This document shows positions 53,305-62,211 of a DNA stretch of 64,000 bases, one piece after another. Source of the DNA: Pseudomonas mandelii (lineage in GTDB: Bacteria > Pseudomonadota > Gammaproteobacteria > Pseudomonadales > Pseudomonadaceae); assembly GCF_006438925.1 (NCBI RefSeq), contig NZ_RCZA01000011.1, forward strand, positions 85,699-149,698. Reading direction: 5' to 3'. A model generated the notes under the pieces. The model worked only from the letters and a program-made list of their open reading frames with translations, did not search any database and was not told the DNA's origin. Each line of letters begins with the position of its first letter. Positions within the stretch are counted from its first letter, which is position 1. Both the position numbers and the translations under genes were made by a program.

Positions 53305-53861
53305 TGTTGTTCCTCTTTTGCCAGGGCCGCCCGATAGCGTGCCCAGTCGAACGCCGGCCCAGGATCGGTTTTACGCCCGGGTGCGATGTCACTATGCCCG
53401 CAAATGCGCTGTGCGGTGATGGCCGTGAACACGCTTTGCAGCTGCCGGGTCAGGGTCGTCAGCGCTTGATACTGAGCGTCGGTGAACGGCAGATCATCCG
53501 TGCCTTCAAGTTCGATGCCCACGGAAAAATCGTTACAGGTTTCCCGCCCTTCGAAACTCGAGACGCCGGCATGCCAGGCACGCTCAAGACAAGAGACAAA
53601 CTGAGTGACGGTGCCGTCACGTTCGATCAGAAAGTGCGCAGACACACGCAGGTCGGCGATCCCTTCAAAGTAGGGGTGCTCCGTGACATCCAGACGATTC
53701 TGGAAAAATTCCTGCACCTTGCCGGTGGCGAATTGCGCAGGCGGCAAACTGATGTTGTGGATCACCAGCAGGGAAATTTCGTCCGAGGGGCGCGCATTGA
53801 AGTTGGGCGAGGGGCAAATATCTACGCCCTGACACCAACCACTCGCGGGGTCCAACTGCAT
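53301..53861 (-). CDS. ampD: AmpD, 1,6-anhydro-N-acetylmuramyl-L-alanine amidase
   Basis: A 186-residue cytoplasmic zinc amidase. Zn ligands are H35 in LVIHNISLPP and His/Asp in CGHSDIAPGRKTDPGPAFDW. It cuts L-alanine-peptides from anhydro-muropeptides during peptidoglycan recycling, and loss of it derepresses AmpC beta-lactamase. Length and motifs are typical. Order ampD-ampE with DUF1631 and nadC upstream is as in P. aeruginosa. Confidence 0.95.
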   Translation of the reverse strand: MQLDPASGWCQGVDICPSPNFNARPSDEISLLVIHNISLPPAQFATGKVQEFFQNRLDVTEHPYFEGIADLRVSAHFLIERDGTVTQFVSCLERAWHAGVSSFEGRETCNDFSVGIELEGTDDLPFTDAQYQALTTLTRQLQSVFTAITAQRICGHSDIAPGRKTDPGPAFDWARYRAALAKEEQQ

Positions 53862-53924
53862 ACAGGTTCCTTCAACGACGACTGTGTAGGCGCCAGTATG
53901 CCGCGATAGACCCTCGGCGCGCGA

Positions 53925-56135
53925 TCACTTGCCGTGATTGAGGCGCCGCAGGTTGCCGATCACCGACTCCAGCGCCCGGTCGAACAGCAAAGTGTCGTCC
54001 AGCGCGCGCACCGCGCCACGACGGAACTCCAGCGCCAGACCGGTGCGGCTGCGTTCCAGCACTTTCATCCCGGTGCGATTGACGAAAATGTACTTGCCGG
54101 TGGCTTCAATGATCGCCACCAACTTGCAGCGAAGGGTGTTTTCCTCGTCTTCCTGAAACTCGACCCAGCACCCTAACCGCAGCTGATCAACCTGAAGCAG
54201 ACCGGCATCGTCTTCCGGCAAGCGCACTGACGCCGTATCGACTGGCCCTTCGTCCGCGGTTCGGAGGACGACTTTCTGCAGCACTTGGACCATTACCGGC
54301 GTATCGACAGGCTGTTCAAGCTTTTGCCCTGGACGTTCGAACAGCTGAACGTGCAAGGCTTCCAGCTCACTGAAAAATTCGCTGGTGGCGAACGGATCGA
54401 AGGCCGAACCGCTCAGCCCGTCACGCAGCGACTTGAGCAACCCAGGCACCAGCGCCAACAAGCGCAGGCTCGCATCGGGTTCATCATGACGCTGCACGCT
54501 CCAGATCAATTGCTCCATCGACTGCACATCGGCGTCCCACTCGGCCGACTGATCGCCGTGCTTGAGACAGGTCAGCAGCAGCACCTGACTCCACGCTTCC
54601 AGGACAAACACCACCACCCGTTGCGGCAATACTTTGCCCAACAAGGCCTGATTCAGTACCTGTTCAACGCGCTGACGGGCCAGCTCAGTCCTGGCGCGTC
54701 CTTCTTCGGCGTCACGGGTACGTTGCTCCAGCAGCTCACTGCGACGGCGCTCGTCGCTGGTGAAGGCGAGAAAATCCGCCAGCAATTCGGAAAACACCGC
54801 CGGATCATCGGCAAAATCGTTCAGCAACCGTTGCACCACTTGCTCGATGCGCAGATACAGGCTGTCGCGCTCATGGTCATCGCACTCGCCCCAGCCCATG
54901 GCTGCGGTGGCGATTTCATTGAGCAGGCGTCGGGCCGGGTGACTGCTGCGGCTGAAGAAGCTCTTGTCGAGCACCGCCACTTTCAGCATCGGGATCTGCA
55001 AACGGCCGATCAACGCCTTGAGCGAATCTGGCAGGTTGCGGTCATCGAGGATACATTCGAAAAGCATGGCGATCAGGTTGATCACGTCTTCGTCAGCCAC
55101 CCCAACCACACGTGACTTGCCACTTTTGACGCTGACCCGGGTCAGCAGTTGTTCGAGCTGGTTTCGCAGATCGAAGTCGTCCTGGGCTGCCGGCGCCGGC
55201 ACATATTGCTGCAAGTGCGAGAGCAGCCGCATTAGGTCGCGGGTGGAAATCGGCTGTGTCTGGGCACTGGCTTCAAGAGTCGGCGCGACACTGCCACGCA
55301 CGTGAAATAGCAATTCCTGCAACGCGGCGAAGACTTCCTGCACGCTGTCGTCGATCGGTGGGACACCTGCGCAAGTGTTGGCCGGCGCGGGTTCAGCTCC
55401 GACGCTGGACGCCGCACGATCCTTGGCCCGACGCGCAGGGGCGGGCTTAAGGTCAGGCAGAACACCGGTAGCGATCAGCAACTGATTGGCTTCGGCGTAG
55501 AGCTGATTGGCATCCCTGAGCACATAGCGCTCGAACAGTTTGAGGATGATCAGCTTGACCTTGATCTCCACCCCCAGGTTGCCCCCGGCCTGCAAAAAGT
55601 ACTCGCAGAGCATCGCCGGCCCCATGGGGTTGTGCAGATCGAGCAGTTCCCTGCCCAACAGTGCGCTGAGTCGGGCGGTCAGTTGGTCCAGGGCGAATCC
55701 GTCGTGGTTCAGCACTTTGCTGACCATCGCCTCCACTGCCACGCTGCGCTCCATGTCGTCATCGGGCAGCGCCACCGAGGCGTCGAAGGCCAACGTCTGG
55801 GGCAAGGCAGTTTGAGTGATGTCGTACTGGGTGAGGCTGACAAAAGCCGCGAAGAATTGTTCGAAAAAGCCGCGTTCGATGTTTTTGCGCTTGAGGCGCA
55901 AGTCGCGCATGGCTTCGAAGAAGAGGTTCTGTTCGACGTCATTGCGGGCCCGGTCGGCCATTTCGAACAGCGTGTCGTCGGCGTTATCGAACAGTTCCTG
56001 CAAACCATGCCTGAGCTGTTGGGCGGCCTTGTCGCGAACCTGAAGCAGAATCACAGGCAGGCGGGCGAGCGGCGAGTGAGTCGCCTGGTCGGTAGCAACC
56101 TTGTGCAAAGGCACTACATTCCCGTCGTTGTGCAT
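53925..56135 (-). CDS. DUF1631 family protein
   Basis: A 736-residue soluble protein, mostly helical, of the DUF1631 family. The C-terminal about 100 residues (LRLGCWVEFQEDEENTLRCKLVAIIEATGKYIFVNRTGMKV split) read like a PilZ-type beta-barrel, a likely c-di-GMP contact or a similar fold, but the usual RxxxR motif is not clear. No membrane segment. Function is unknown. The order ampE-ampD-DUF1631-nadC is shared with P. aeruginosa PA4521-4524. Confidence 0.78.
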   Translation of the reverse strand: MHNDGNVVPLHKVATDQATHSPLARLPVILLQVRDKAAQQLRHGLQELFDNADDTLFEMADRARNDVEQNLFFEAMRDLRLKRKNIERGFFEQFFAAFVSLTQYDITQTALPQTLAFDASVALPDDDMERSVAVEAMVSKVLNHDGFALDQLTARLSALLGRELLDLHNPMGPAMLCEYFLQAGGNLGVEIKVKLIILKLFERYVLRDANQLYAEANQLLIATGVLPDLKPAPARRAKDRAASSVGAEPAPANTCAGVPPIDDSVQEVFAALQELLFHVRGSVAPTLEASAQTQPISTRDLMRLLSHLQQYVPAPAAQDDFDLRNQLEQLLTRVSVKSGKSRVVGVADEDVINLIAMLFECILDDRNLPDSLKALIGRLQIPMLKVAVLDKSFFSRSSHPARRLLNEIATAAMGWGECDDHERDSLYLRIEQVVQRLLNDFADDPAVFSELLADFLAFTSDERRRSELLEQRTRDAEEGRARTELARQRVEQVLNQALLGKVLPQRVVVFVLEAWSQVLLLTCLKHGDQSAEWDADVQSMEQLIWSVQRHDEPDASLRLLALVPGLLKSLRDGLSGSAFDPFATSEFFSELEALHVQLFERPGQKLEQPVDTPVMVQVLQKVVLRTADEGPVDTASVRLPEDDAGLLQVDQLRLGCWVEFQEDEENTLRCKLVAIIEATGKYIFVNRTGMKVLERSRTGLALEFRRGAVRALDDTLLFDRALESVIGNLRRLNHGK

Positions 56136-56363
56136 TCAGGCCTCCTGAAACGGTGAGTCTTCGAATAATCGTCAATCCAAATCCACGTCAAAGCCATGAC
56201 GTCAAAAGCAAGGCGGATTATCTTGCAAAAGATGTCCCCTCTACCAGCAGACTCTGCGTTTCCCATTGAAATAGACGCTTATGGCAGACGCTGACTGAGT
56301 GTCGATTGCACAGGCGAATCGACCAAATGCAGGTTTCAGAGCGATGGGAATGCCTCTGATGCC

Positions 56364-56393
56364 TTGGGTTGCCCAGCGCCATGGCCCTATAAT
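56364..56393 (+). promoter_or_regulatory. Sigma70 promoter of nadC
   Basis: TTGGGT (56364-56369) and TATAAT (56388-56393) with an 18-bp spacer. The -10 is perfect. It lies 27 bp before the nadC ATG. The 230 bp between the DUF1631 start and this site show no gene. Confidence 0.65.
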
Positions 56394-56420
56394 CGCGCCA
56401 CTTTGTTTGTGGAGTCCGTT

Positions 56421-57269
56421 ATGCCGAATCTACGTCTCGCCGATTTGACCGCCGAAATCGAAGCCAACGTGCGCCGTGCGTTGCTCGAAGACATCGGCAG
56501 CGGCGACATCACCGCACAGCTGATCCCGGCCGAACGCCTGGCCAAAGCCACGATCATCACCCGCGACGCTGCCGTCATCTGCGGCACAGCCTGGGTTGAT
56601 GCAGTGTTTCGGCAGCTGGATCCACGTGTTGCGGTGCACTGGCAGGTGCGCGATGGCGAGCGGGTGAAACCCAATCAGGTGCTGTTCCACCTCGAAGGCC
56701 CGGCGCGCTCGCTACTGACGGGCGAACGCAGTGCACTGAACTTCCTGCAGTTGCTTTCTGGCGTGGCCACGCGCGCGCAGTACCTGGCGGATTACGTTGC
56801 CGAGACCCAGGTGAAGTTGCTCGACACCCGTAAAACCTTGCCGGGGCTGCGTCTGGCGCAGAAGTATGCCGTGACCTGCGGCGGGTGCCATAACCACCGC
56901 ATCGGCCTGTACGACGCCTTCCTGATCAAGGAAAACCATATTGCCGCCTGCGGTGGCATCCCGGAGGCCATCAAGGCCGCGCACAAGATTGCCCCGGGCA
57001 AACCGGTGGAGATCGAAGTGGAAAGCCTGGAGGAGCTGAAGGAAGCCCTGGCGGCCGGTGCCGACATCATCATGCTCGATGAGTTGAGTCTGGATGACAT
57101 GCGCGAAGCCGTGCGCCTGAACGCAGGCCAGGCGAAACTGGAGGCCAGTGGCGGTATCAACGAAAGCACGCTGCTACCGATCGCCGAAACCGGGGTGGAT
57201 TACATCTCGATTGGTGCGATGACCAAGGATGTGAAGGCTGTCGACCTGTCGATGCGCCTGAGCCTTTGA
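56421..57269 (+). CDS. nadC: Nicotinate-nucleotide pyrophosphorylase (carboxylating)
   Basis: A 282-residue type-II phosphoribosyltransferase. Family motifs are GDITAQLIPAE, LLDTRKTLPGLRLAQKYAV, GGCHNHRIGLYDAFLIKENH and EASGGIN. It makes nicotinate mononucleotide from quinolinate and PRPP in NAD synthesis. Start chosen at MPNLRLADLTAE; the longer reading covers the promoter. Divergent from the DUF1631 gene. Confidence 0.96.
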   Translation: MPNLRLADLTAEIEANVRRALLEDIGSGDITAQLIPAERLAKATIITRDAAVICGTAWVDAVFRQLDPRVAVHWQVRDGERVKPNQVLFHLEGPARSLLTGERSALNFLQLLSGVATRAQYLADYVAETQVKLLDTRKTLPGLRLAQKYAVTCGGCHNHRIGLYDAFLIKENHIAACGGIPEAIKAAHKIAPGKPVEIEVESLEELKEALAAGADIIMLDELSLDDMREAVRLNAGQAKLEASGGINESTLLPIAETGVDYISIGAMTKDVKAVDLSMRLSL

Positions 57270-57291
57270 TCGAGAAAACACTCGTGCCAAA

Positions 57292-57381
57292 TGTGGGAGC
57301 GAGCCTGCTCGCGAAAGGGGTGAGTCAGGCGTCAATTACGTCGACTGACACGCCCTCTTCGCGAGCAGGCTCGCTCCCACA
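57292..57381. repeat. Inverted repeat, family B
   Basis: TGTGGGAGCGAGCCTGCTCG and its complement, about 45 bp apart. Right end is three bases from the stop of the small DUF6388-like gene, between two convergent genes. Confidence 0.85.
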
Positions 57382-57383
57382 GG

Positions 57384-57689
57384 TCAGACCACCAGATTAT
57401 TCATCTCGCAGTACTCTTCCCACTCGACGCCCAACACCTCGGCAGCCTCCTTGTGCAGAACAAGGCGCGCAGCCTCGAACTCTTCAGGGGTTGAGGTGTA
57501 CTTGAGCGTCAGTTCCCACGGCTGCAAGCCCTGGGATTCTGCCTCATCCTCGAATGCCCACTGGATCTGGTCTTTCTGATCGTCGGCGGGCAAGTCCTTG
57601 ATCTCTTCGGCTAGCTGGGGCGACTCCAGCAAATACTTCTTCAGCGCTTCTTCGTGTCTGGCTTCTTGGGTCAATTCTTTAACGGTCAT
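57384..57689 (-). CDS. DUF6388-like small protein
   Basis: A 101-residue acidic soluble protein (MTVKELTQEARHEEALKKYL) with no signal peptide or membrane segment. It looks like the DUF6388 family of small Pseudomonas proteins, whose role is unknown. The stop touches the end of the family B repeat. Helices predominate, and there are many Glu/Asp and Leu residues. Confidence 0.65.
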   Translation of the reverse strand: MTVKELTQEARHEEALKKYLLESPQLAEEIKDLPADDQKDQIQWAFEDEAESQGLQPWELTLKYTSTPEEFEAARLVLHKEAAEVLGVEWEEYCEMNNLVV

Positions 57690-57823
57690 GGCGTTCTCTT
57701 TGATCTGGGGAATGGAAGATGGATCTGGATCATCAAGGATCTCTCTGACGCAAAAAAACCGTTTGAAGCCCGGTTTATCTGGCCTTCAGAACCATTCGGG
57801 ATCATCTGAAAACAACGTGTCGC

Positions 57824-57899
57824 TCGTGCCCGAGACAGGAATCGAACCTGCGACCTTCGCGTTACGAGTGCGCTGCTCTACCAACTGAGCTACACGGGC
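57824..57899 (-). tRNA. tRNA-Thr (anticodon CGT)
   Basis: Cloverleaf on the minus strand: acceptor GCCCGTG with CTCGGGC (one T-T mismatch), D arm GCTC...GAGC, anticodon loop CTCGTAA with anticodon CGT (codon ACG), T arm with GGTTCGATTCC. Discriminator A at 57827. The next bases are CGA, so the CCA end is not encoded. E. coli tRNA-Thr(CGT) has a similar anticodon arm with a G-A top pair. Confidence 0.92.
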
Positions 57900-57965
57900 A
57901 GTGGGCTAAACCTAGCACTGACTTTGGGGTCAGGCAACTTCATGGCTCGTCTCATTTTTTTGCAG

Positions 57966-58008
57966 GCAAAAAAATGCCCCGCAGCTTTCACTGCGGGGCA
58001 TTTTTTAT
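57966..58008 (-). terminator. Terminator downstream of pnp
   Basis: AATGCCCCGCAG and CTGCGGGGCATT pair around CTTTCA with A-run and T-run on the outer sides. It can end the long minus-strand operon and serve the opposite strand. Confidence 0.92.
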
Positions 58009-58038
58009 AACGTTGAAGCGGTCAGGCGTGCGGAGTGA

Positions 58039-60144
58039 TTAAACGCCCGAAGCCTTGGCTGCTGCTACGTCTTTGATGGACAGCTTGATACGGCCGCGGT
58101 TGTCCACGTCCAGTACCAGTACTTCCACTTCCTGGCCTTCTTTCAGGATGTCGGTCACTTTCTCAACGCGAGCGTCGCTCAGCATCGAGATGTGAACCAG
58201 ACCGTCCTTGCCCGGCAGGATGTTGACGAATGCGCCGAAGTCGACGATGCGCTCAACCTTACCGACGTAGATCTTGCCGATTTCAGCTTCTGCGGTGATG
58301 CCCAGAACGCGCTGACGTGCCGCTTCAGCCGCTTCCTTGGTTTCGCCGAAGATCTTGATCGAGCCGTCGTCTTCGATGTCGATCGAAGCCTTGGTCTCTT
58401 CACAGATCGCACGAATGGTCGCGCCGCCTTTACCGATGACATCACGGATTTTGTCGGTGTCGATTTTCATCGCGATCATGGTCGGAGCGTTTTCCGACAG
58501 TTCGGTACGCGACTGGCCAATGATCTGGTTCATCTGACCGAGGATGTTCAGGCGCGCTTCCAGGGCTTGGCCCAGAGCGATTTCCATGATTTCTTCGGTG
58601 ATGCCTTTGATCTTGATGTCCATCTGCAGCGCGGTCACACCTTTGGCGGTACCGGCTACTTTGAAGTCCATGTCGCCCAAGTGGTCTTCGTCACCCAGGA
58701 TGTCGGTCAGGACGGCGAATTTCTCGCCTTCTTTAACCAGACCCATGGCGATACCGGCAACCGGTGCCTTCATCGGAACGCCGGCATCCATCAGAGCCAG
58801 GGAAGCGCCGCAGACCGAAGCCATGGAGCTCGAACCGTTGGACTCGGTGATTTCCGACACAACACGGATGGTGTACGGGAACACGTCGGCAGCAGGCAGC
58901 ATGGCTGCAATAGAACGACGGGCCAGACGGCCGTGACCGATTTCGCGACGACCAGCGCCACCCATACGACCACACTCACCTACCGAGAACGGAGGGAAGT
59001 TGTAGTGCAGCATGAACGGGTCTTTTTTCTCGCCTTCCAGGGTATCCAGCAGTTGTGCGTCACGGGCGGTGCCCAGAGTCGCGACTACCAGAGCCTGGGT
59101 TTCGCCACGGGTGAACAGAGCCGAACCGTGGGTCTTTGGCAGAACACCGACTTCGATGTTCAAAGGACGTACGGTCTTGGTGTCGCGGCCGTCGATACGT
59201 GGCTTGCCGTTAACGATGTTTTCGCGAACGGTGCGGTATTCGATTTCGCCGAAAGCAGCTTTGACTTCGCTGGAGGAAGGCTGACCTTCTTCACCGGACA
59301 GCTTGGCCACAACCTGGTCTTTCAGCTCACCCAGGCGAGCGTAACGGTCGGCCTTGATGGTGATGGTGTAAGCCTGGGAGATCGCGTCGCCGAACTCGGC
59401 ACGGATAGCGCCCAGCAGAGCGGTGGCTTCAGGCTGTGGAGCCCAGGTCCAGGTTGGCTTGGCAGCTTCAGCGGCCAGTTCTTTAACGGCGTTGATCACC
59501 ACCTGGAACTCGTCGTGAGCAAACAGTACCGCGCCCAGCATCTGGTCTTCGGTCAGCTCTTTGGCTTCCGATTCAACCATCAACACGGCTTCCGAAGTAC
59601 CGGCAACGACCATGTCCAGGCTCGAAGCTTTCTGTTGTTCGTAAGTCGGGTTCAGCAGGTAGCCAGTGCTTTCGTGGAACGCAACGCGTGCAGCGCCGAT
59701 CGGGCCATCGAAAGGAATGCCGGAGATAGCCAGGGCAGCCGAGGTACCGATCATCGCAGCGATGTCCGGATCGGTCTTCTTGCTGGTGGAAACGACGGTG
59801 CAGACAACCTGCACTTCGTTCATGAAGCCTTCTGGGAACAGCGGACGGATCGGACGGTCGATCAGTCGGGAAGTCAGGGTTTCTTTCTCGGAAGGACGGC
59901 CTTCGCGCTTGAAGAAACCGCCAGGGATCTTACCGGCAGCGTAAGTCTTTTCCTGGTAGTGAACGGACAGAGGGAAGAAGCCCTTGCCTGGATCGGCTTG
60001 CTTGGCGCCGACCACAGTCACCAACACGCTGACGTCGTCGTCAACGGTGACCAATACTGCGCCGGAGGCCTGACGGGCGATACGGCCAGTCTCGAGGGTA
60101 ACGGTCGACTGACCGAACTGGAATTTTTTGATTACCGGGTTCAC
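58039..60144 (-). CDS. pnp: Polyribonucleotide nucleotidyltransferase
   Basis: A 701-residue PNPase. Two RNase PH domains (GRPSEKETLTSRLIDRPIRPLF; the second has SNGSSSMASVCG), then a KH domain (VIGKGGATIRAICEET) and an S1 domain (VGKVERIVDFGAFVNILPGKDGLVHISML) at the end. It degrades RNA 3' to 5' and works in the degradosome. It lies 197 bp after rpsO; in other gamma-proteobacteria the pnp leader is cut by RNase III, and this gap could do the same. Start MNPVIKKFQFGQST. Confidence 0.96.
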   Translation of the reverse strand: MNPVIKKFQFGQSTVTLETGRIARQASGAVLVTVDDDVSVLVTVVGAKQADPGKGFFPLSVHYQEKTYAAGKIPGGFFKREGRPSEKETLTSRLIDRPIRPLFPEGFMNEVQVVCTVVSTSKKTDPDIAAMIGTSAALAISGIPFDGPIGAARVAFHESTGYLLNPTYEQQKASSLDMVVAGTSEAVLMVESEAKELTEDQMLGAVLFAHDEFQVVINAVKELAAEAAKPTWTWAPQPEATALLGAIRAEFGDAISQAYTITIKADRYARLGELKDQVVAKLSGEEGQPSSSEVKAAFGEIEYRTVRENIVNGKPRIDGRDTKTVRPLNIEVGVLPKTHGSALFTRGETQALVVATLGTARDAQLLDTLEGEKKDPFMLHYNFPPFSVGECGRMGGAGRREIGHGRLARRSIAAMLPAADVFPYTIRVVSEITESNGSSSMASVCGASLALMDAGVPMKAPVAGIAMGLVKEGEKFAVLTDILGDEDHLGDMDFKVAGTAKGVTALQMDIKIKGITEEIMEIALGQALEARLNILGQMNQIIGQSRTELSENAPTMIAMKIDTDKIRDVIGKGGATIRAICEETKASIDIEDDGSIKIFGETKEAAEAARQRVLGITAEAEIGKIYVGKVERIVDFGAFVNILPGKDGLVHISMLSDARVEKVTDILKEGQEVEVLVLDVDNRGRIKLSIKDVAAAKASGV

Positions 60145-60341
60145 GGTGTCCTACCTTCTTTTGTGGCTCTTGGGGAACTTGTCTTCTTGCGAAATTCTTG
60201 GGCAACGCCGGGAATCGGCCCGACTGTCATTGTCCAGGTAAAGCAGGTATCCAGATAAAACTTGAGGCTGGGAGCCTGCCATGCGCCAGCGGGAAACCCA
60301 CTGACGTACGACAGACAACCAACCTCTAGCGCAATCGCTTA

Positions 60342-60611
60342 TTAGCGACGCAGACCCAGGCGACCGATCAGAGCCTGGTAACGACCCAGATCCTTGCCTT
60401 TCAGGTAGTCCAGCAGCTTACGACGCTGGTTTACCATGCGGATCAGACCACGACGGGAGTGGTGATCTTTACCGTTGATCTTGAAGTGACCTTGCAGCTT
60501 GTTGATGTTGTGGGTCAGCAGTGCAACTTGCACTTCTGGCGAACCAGTGTCACCAACAGCTTGCTGGTAGTCAGCTACGATTTGAGCTTTTTCTTGAACG
60601 TCGAGAGCCAT
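60342..60611 (-). CDS. rpsO: 30S ribosomal protein S15
   Basis: An 89-residue protein of normal length with HFKINGKDHHSRRGLIRMVNQRRKLLDYLK, the S15 signature. It binds 16S rRNA early in small-subunit assembly. A hairpin CAGGGA/TCCCTG and two TGAAAC-x-GTTTC blocks lie in the 118-bp leader. In E. coli S15 binds its own leader; the leader here is not obviously the same. Confidence 0.97.
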   Translation of the reverse strand: MALDVQEKAQIVADYQQAVGDTGSPEVQVALLTHNINKLQGHFKINGKDHHSRRGLIRMVNQRRKLLDYLKGKDLGRYQALIGRLGLRR

Positions 60612-60729
60612 GAGGCAATCCTTTTATCAGGAAACTGTTTCAAAGAAACGGTTTCAACAGGCCAGGGACAAATCCCTGTATCTAAAAATGAGGAAGTGAC
60701 CGTGCCTGTTAACAGCCACCCTCGTTCGG

Positions 60730-61647
60730 TCATTCTGACCGAATCAGTCGACGTGGCGCGATGCGCCCGTCTTCGCTCACTTCACCGATACCGATGAAGC
60801 GACCATTGTGATCCTGTACCCGTACCATGCCGAACTTCGGTGCATCCGGGGCTCGTACCGGTTGGCCGTTAAGCCAGTAGAACGAGCTGTGCTCCGAGAA
60901 CTGCAACAGTGGCCAATCCAGCAGGCCGCTGTCCGAGGGCATCAAAAAGCGGTCGACCGCTTCGTTGCCTCCTTCGGCATGTACCGCTTCCAACTCTTCC
61001 AGCGTGACTGTCTGGGCCAGCGTGAAAGGCCCGGCCTGGGTACGTCGCAGTTCAGCAACGTATGCGCCACAACCGAGTTGCTCACCGATATCCTCCACCA
61101 GGGTGCGGATATAGGTACCTTTGGTGCAATCCACTGCAAGCCGCGCAGTATCACCTTCAAAGGCCAGTAATTCCAAGCGCGTAATAGTAACAGATCGCGG
61201 TTCGCGCTCCACTACTTCACCTGCCCGGGCCAGCTTGTACAACGGCTGGCCATCACGTTTTAGCGCCGAGTACATGGGCGGTATCTGACTGATTTGCCCA
61301 CGAAATTTCGGCAGTACTGCTTCGACATCGGCGCGACCAACGGTCACCGGGCGCTCCAGCAACACATCACCCTCGGCATCCGCCGTGGTGGTGGTCTTGC
61401 CCAGTTGCGCCAGGGTTTCGTAACCCTTGTCGGAATCGAGCAGGTATTGCGAAAACTTGGTGGCCTCACCGAAGCACAACGGCAACACGCCAGTGGCCAG
61501 CGGATCGAGACTGCCTGTGTGCCCGGCCTTCTCGGCGTTCAGCAACCAGCGAACCTTCTGCAACGCCGCATTGGAGGTGAACCCCAGTGGTTTGTCGAGC
61601 AGGATGATGCCGCTGACGTTACGACGGATACGTTTGACCTGAGCCAC
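60730..61647 (-). CDS. truB: tRNA pseudouridine(55) synthase
   Basis: A 305-residue TruB. The catalytic Asp is in GHTGSLDPLATGVLPLC; other motifs are DKPLGFTSN and CTKGTYIRTLVEDIG. It makes pseudouridine 55 in the T loop of tRNAs and also acts as a tRNA folding aid. It is three bases after the rbfA stop and so is part of the infB-rbfA-truB operon. A CGGTCA/TGACCG hairpin spans its stop. Confidence 0.96.
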   Translation of the reverse strand: MAQVKRIRRNVSGIILLDKPLGFTSNAALQKVRWLLNAEKAGHTGSLDPLATGVLPLCFGEATKFSQYLLDSDKGYETLAQLGKTTTTADAEGDVLLERPVTVGRADVEAVLPKFRGQISQIPPMYSALKRDGQPLYKLARAGEVVEREPRSVTITRLELLAFEGDTARLAVDCTKGTYIRTLVEDIGEQLGCGAYVAELRRTQAGPFTLAQTVTLEELEAVHAEGGNEAVDRFLMPSDSGLLDWPLLQFSEHSSFYWLNGQPVRAPDAPKFGMVRVQDHNGRFIGIGEVSEDGRIAPRRLIRSE

Positions 61648-61650
61648 CGA

Positions 61651-62052
61651 TTACTCCTTGGTGTCTTCGGCTTCTGCCGCAACCGGATGCTGATTGTCTT
61701 CAGCTACCGCTCGTTCGATCAATGCCGACAGATGAGCACCACGCACGACGCTTTCGTCGTAGTGGAAGTGCAACTGTGGAACGCTGCGCAACTTCATTTC
61801 GCGAGCCAACTGCATGCGCAGGAAACCGGCGGCGGAGTTGAGCACCTTGATGCTTTGCGCGATGTCTTCGGCGTTGTCTTGCCCCATCACGGTGATGAAG
61901 ATCTTGGCGTGACCGACGTCACGGCTGACTTCAACAGCGGTAATGGTGACCAGGCCGACGCGCGGGTCTTTGACTTCACGACGGATCAGCTGTGCCAGCT
62001 CACGCTGCATCTGATCGCCGATACGTTGGGTACGGCTGTATTCTTTTGCCAT
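61651..62052 (-). CDS. rbfA: Ribosome-binding factor A
   Basis: A 133-residue protein of the RbfA family (RTQRIGDQMQRELAQLIRREVKDPRVG; HFHYDES). It helps mature the 30S subunit and is needed in the cold. It stands between infB and truB in the usual order. The ATG follows a weak AGGTAACA-type site. Confidence 0.95.
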   Translation of the reverse strand: MAKEYSRTQRIGDQMQRELAQLIRREVKDPRVGLVTITAVEVSRDVGHAKIFITVMGQDNAEDIAQSIKVLNSAAGFLRMQLAREMKLRSVPQLHFHYDESVVRGAHLSALIERAVAEDNQHPVAAEAEDTKE

Positions 62053-62106
62053 GTCTTGTTACCTGTTACTGCCCCACGGTGAAACCCGAAGGGTCTGAAA
62101 GCGGCA

Positions 62107-62140
62107 AACGCCCGGCCTGACAAAAGCCAGACCGGGCGTT
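62107..62140 (-). promoter_or_regulatory. Hairpin between infB and rbfA
   Basis: AACGCCCGG and CCGGGCGTT form a 9-bp outer stem with a further CTG/CAG pair inside. Only a short T-run follows on the minus strand, so read-through into rbfA is expected. Confidence 0.6.
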
Positions 62141-62211
62141 GCGTTTAGAGTCCTGACGCTGTGCCGCGCATCTGCATGCGGCGGCTCATCGTGGCCCTTG
62201 AAGTGCGCGAG

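Noticed and set aside
57824..57899. tRNA-Thr as an integration site for a mobile island
   Set aside because: The genes on both sides are core genes and no repeat of the tRNA 3' end or integrase is seen in the window.
60145..60341. Small RNA gene in the rpsO-pnp gap
   Set aside because: The gap has several short complementary stretches but no clear promoter or terminator; it is better explained as the pnp leader.
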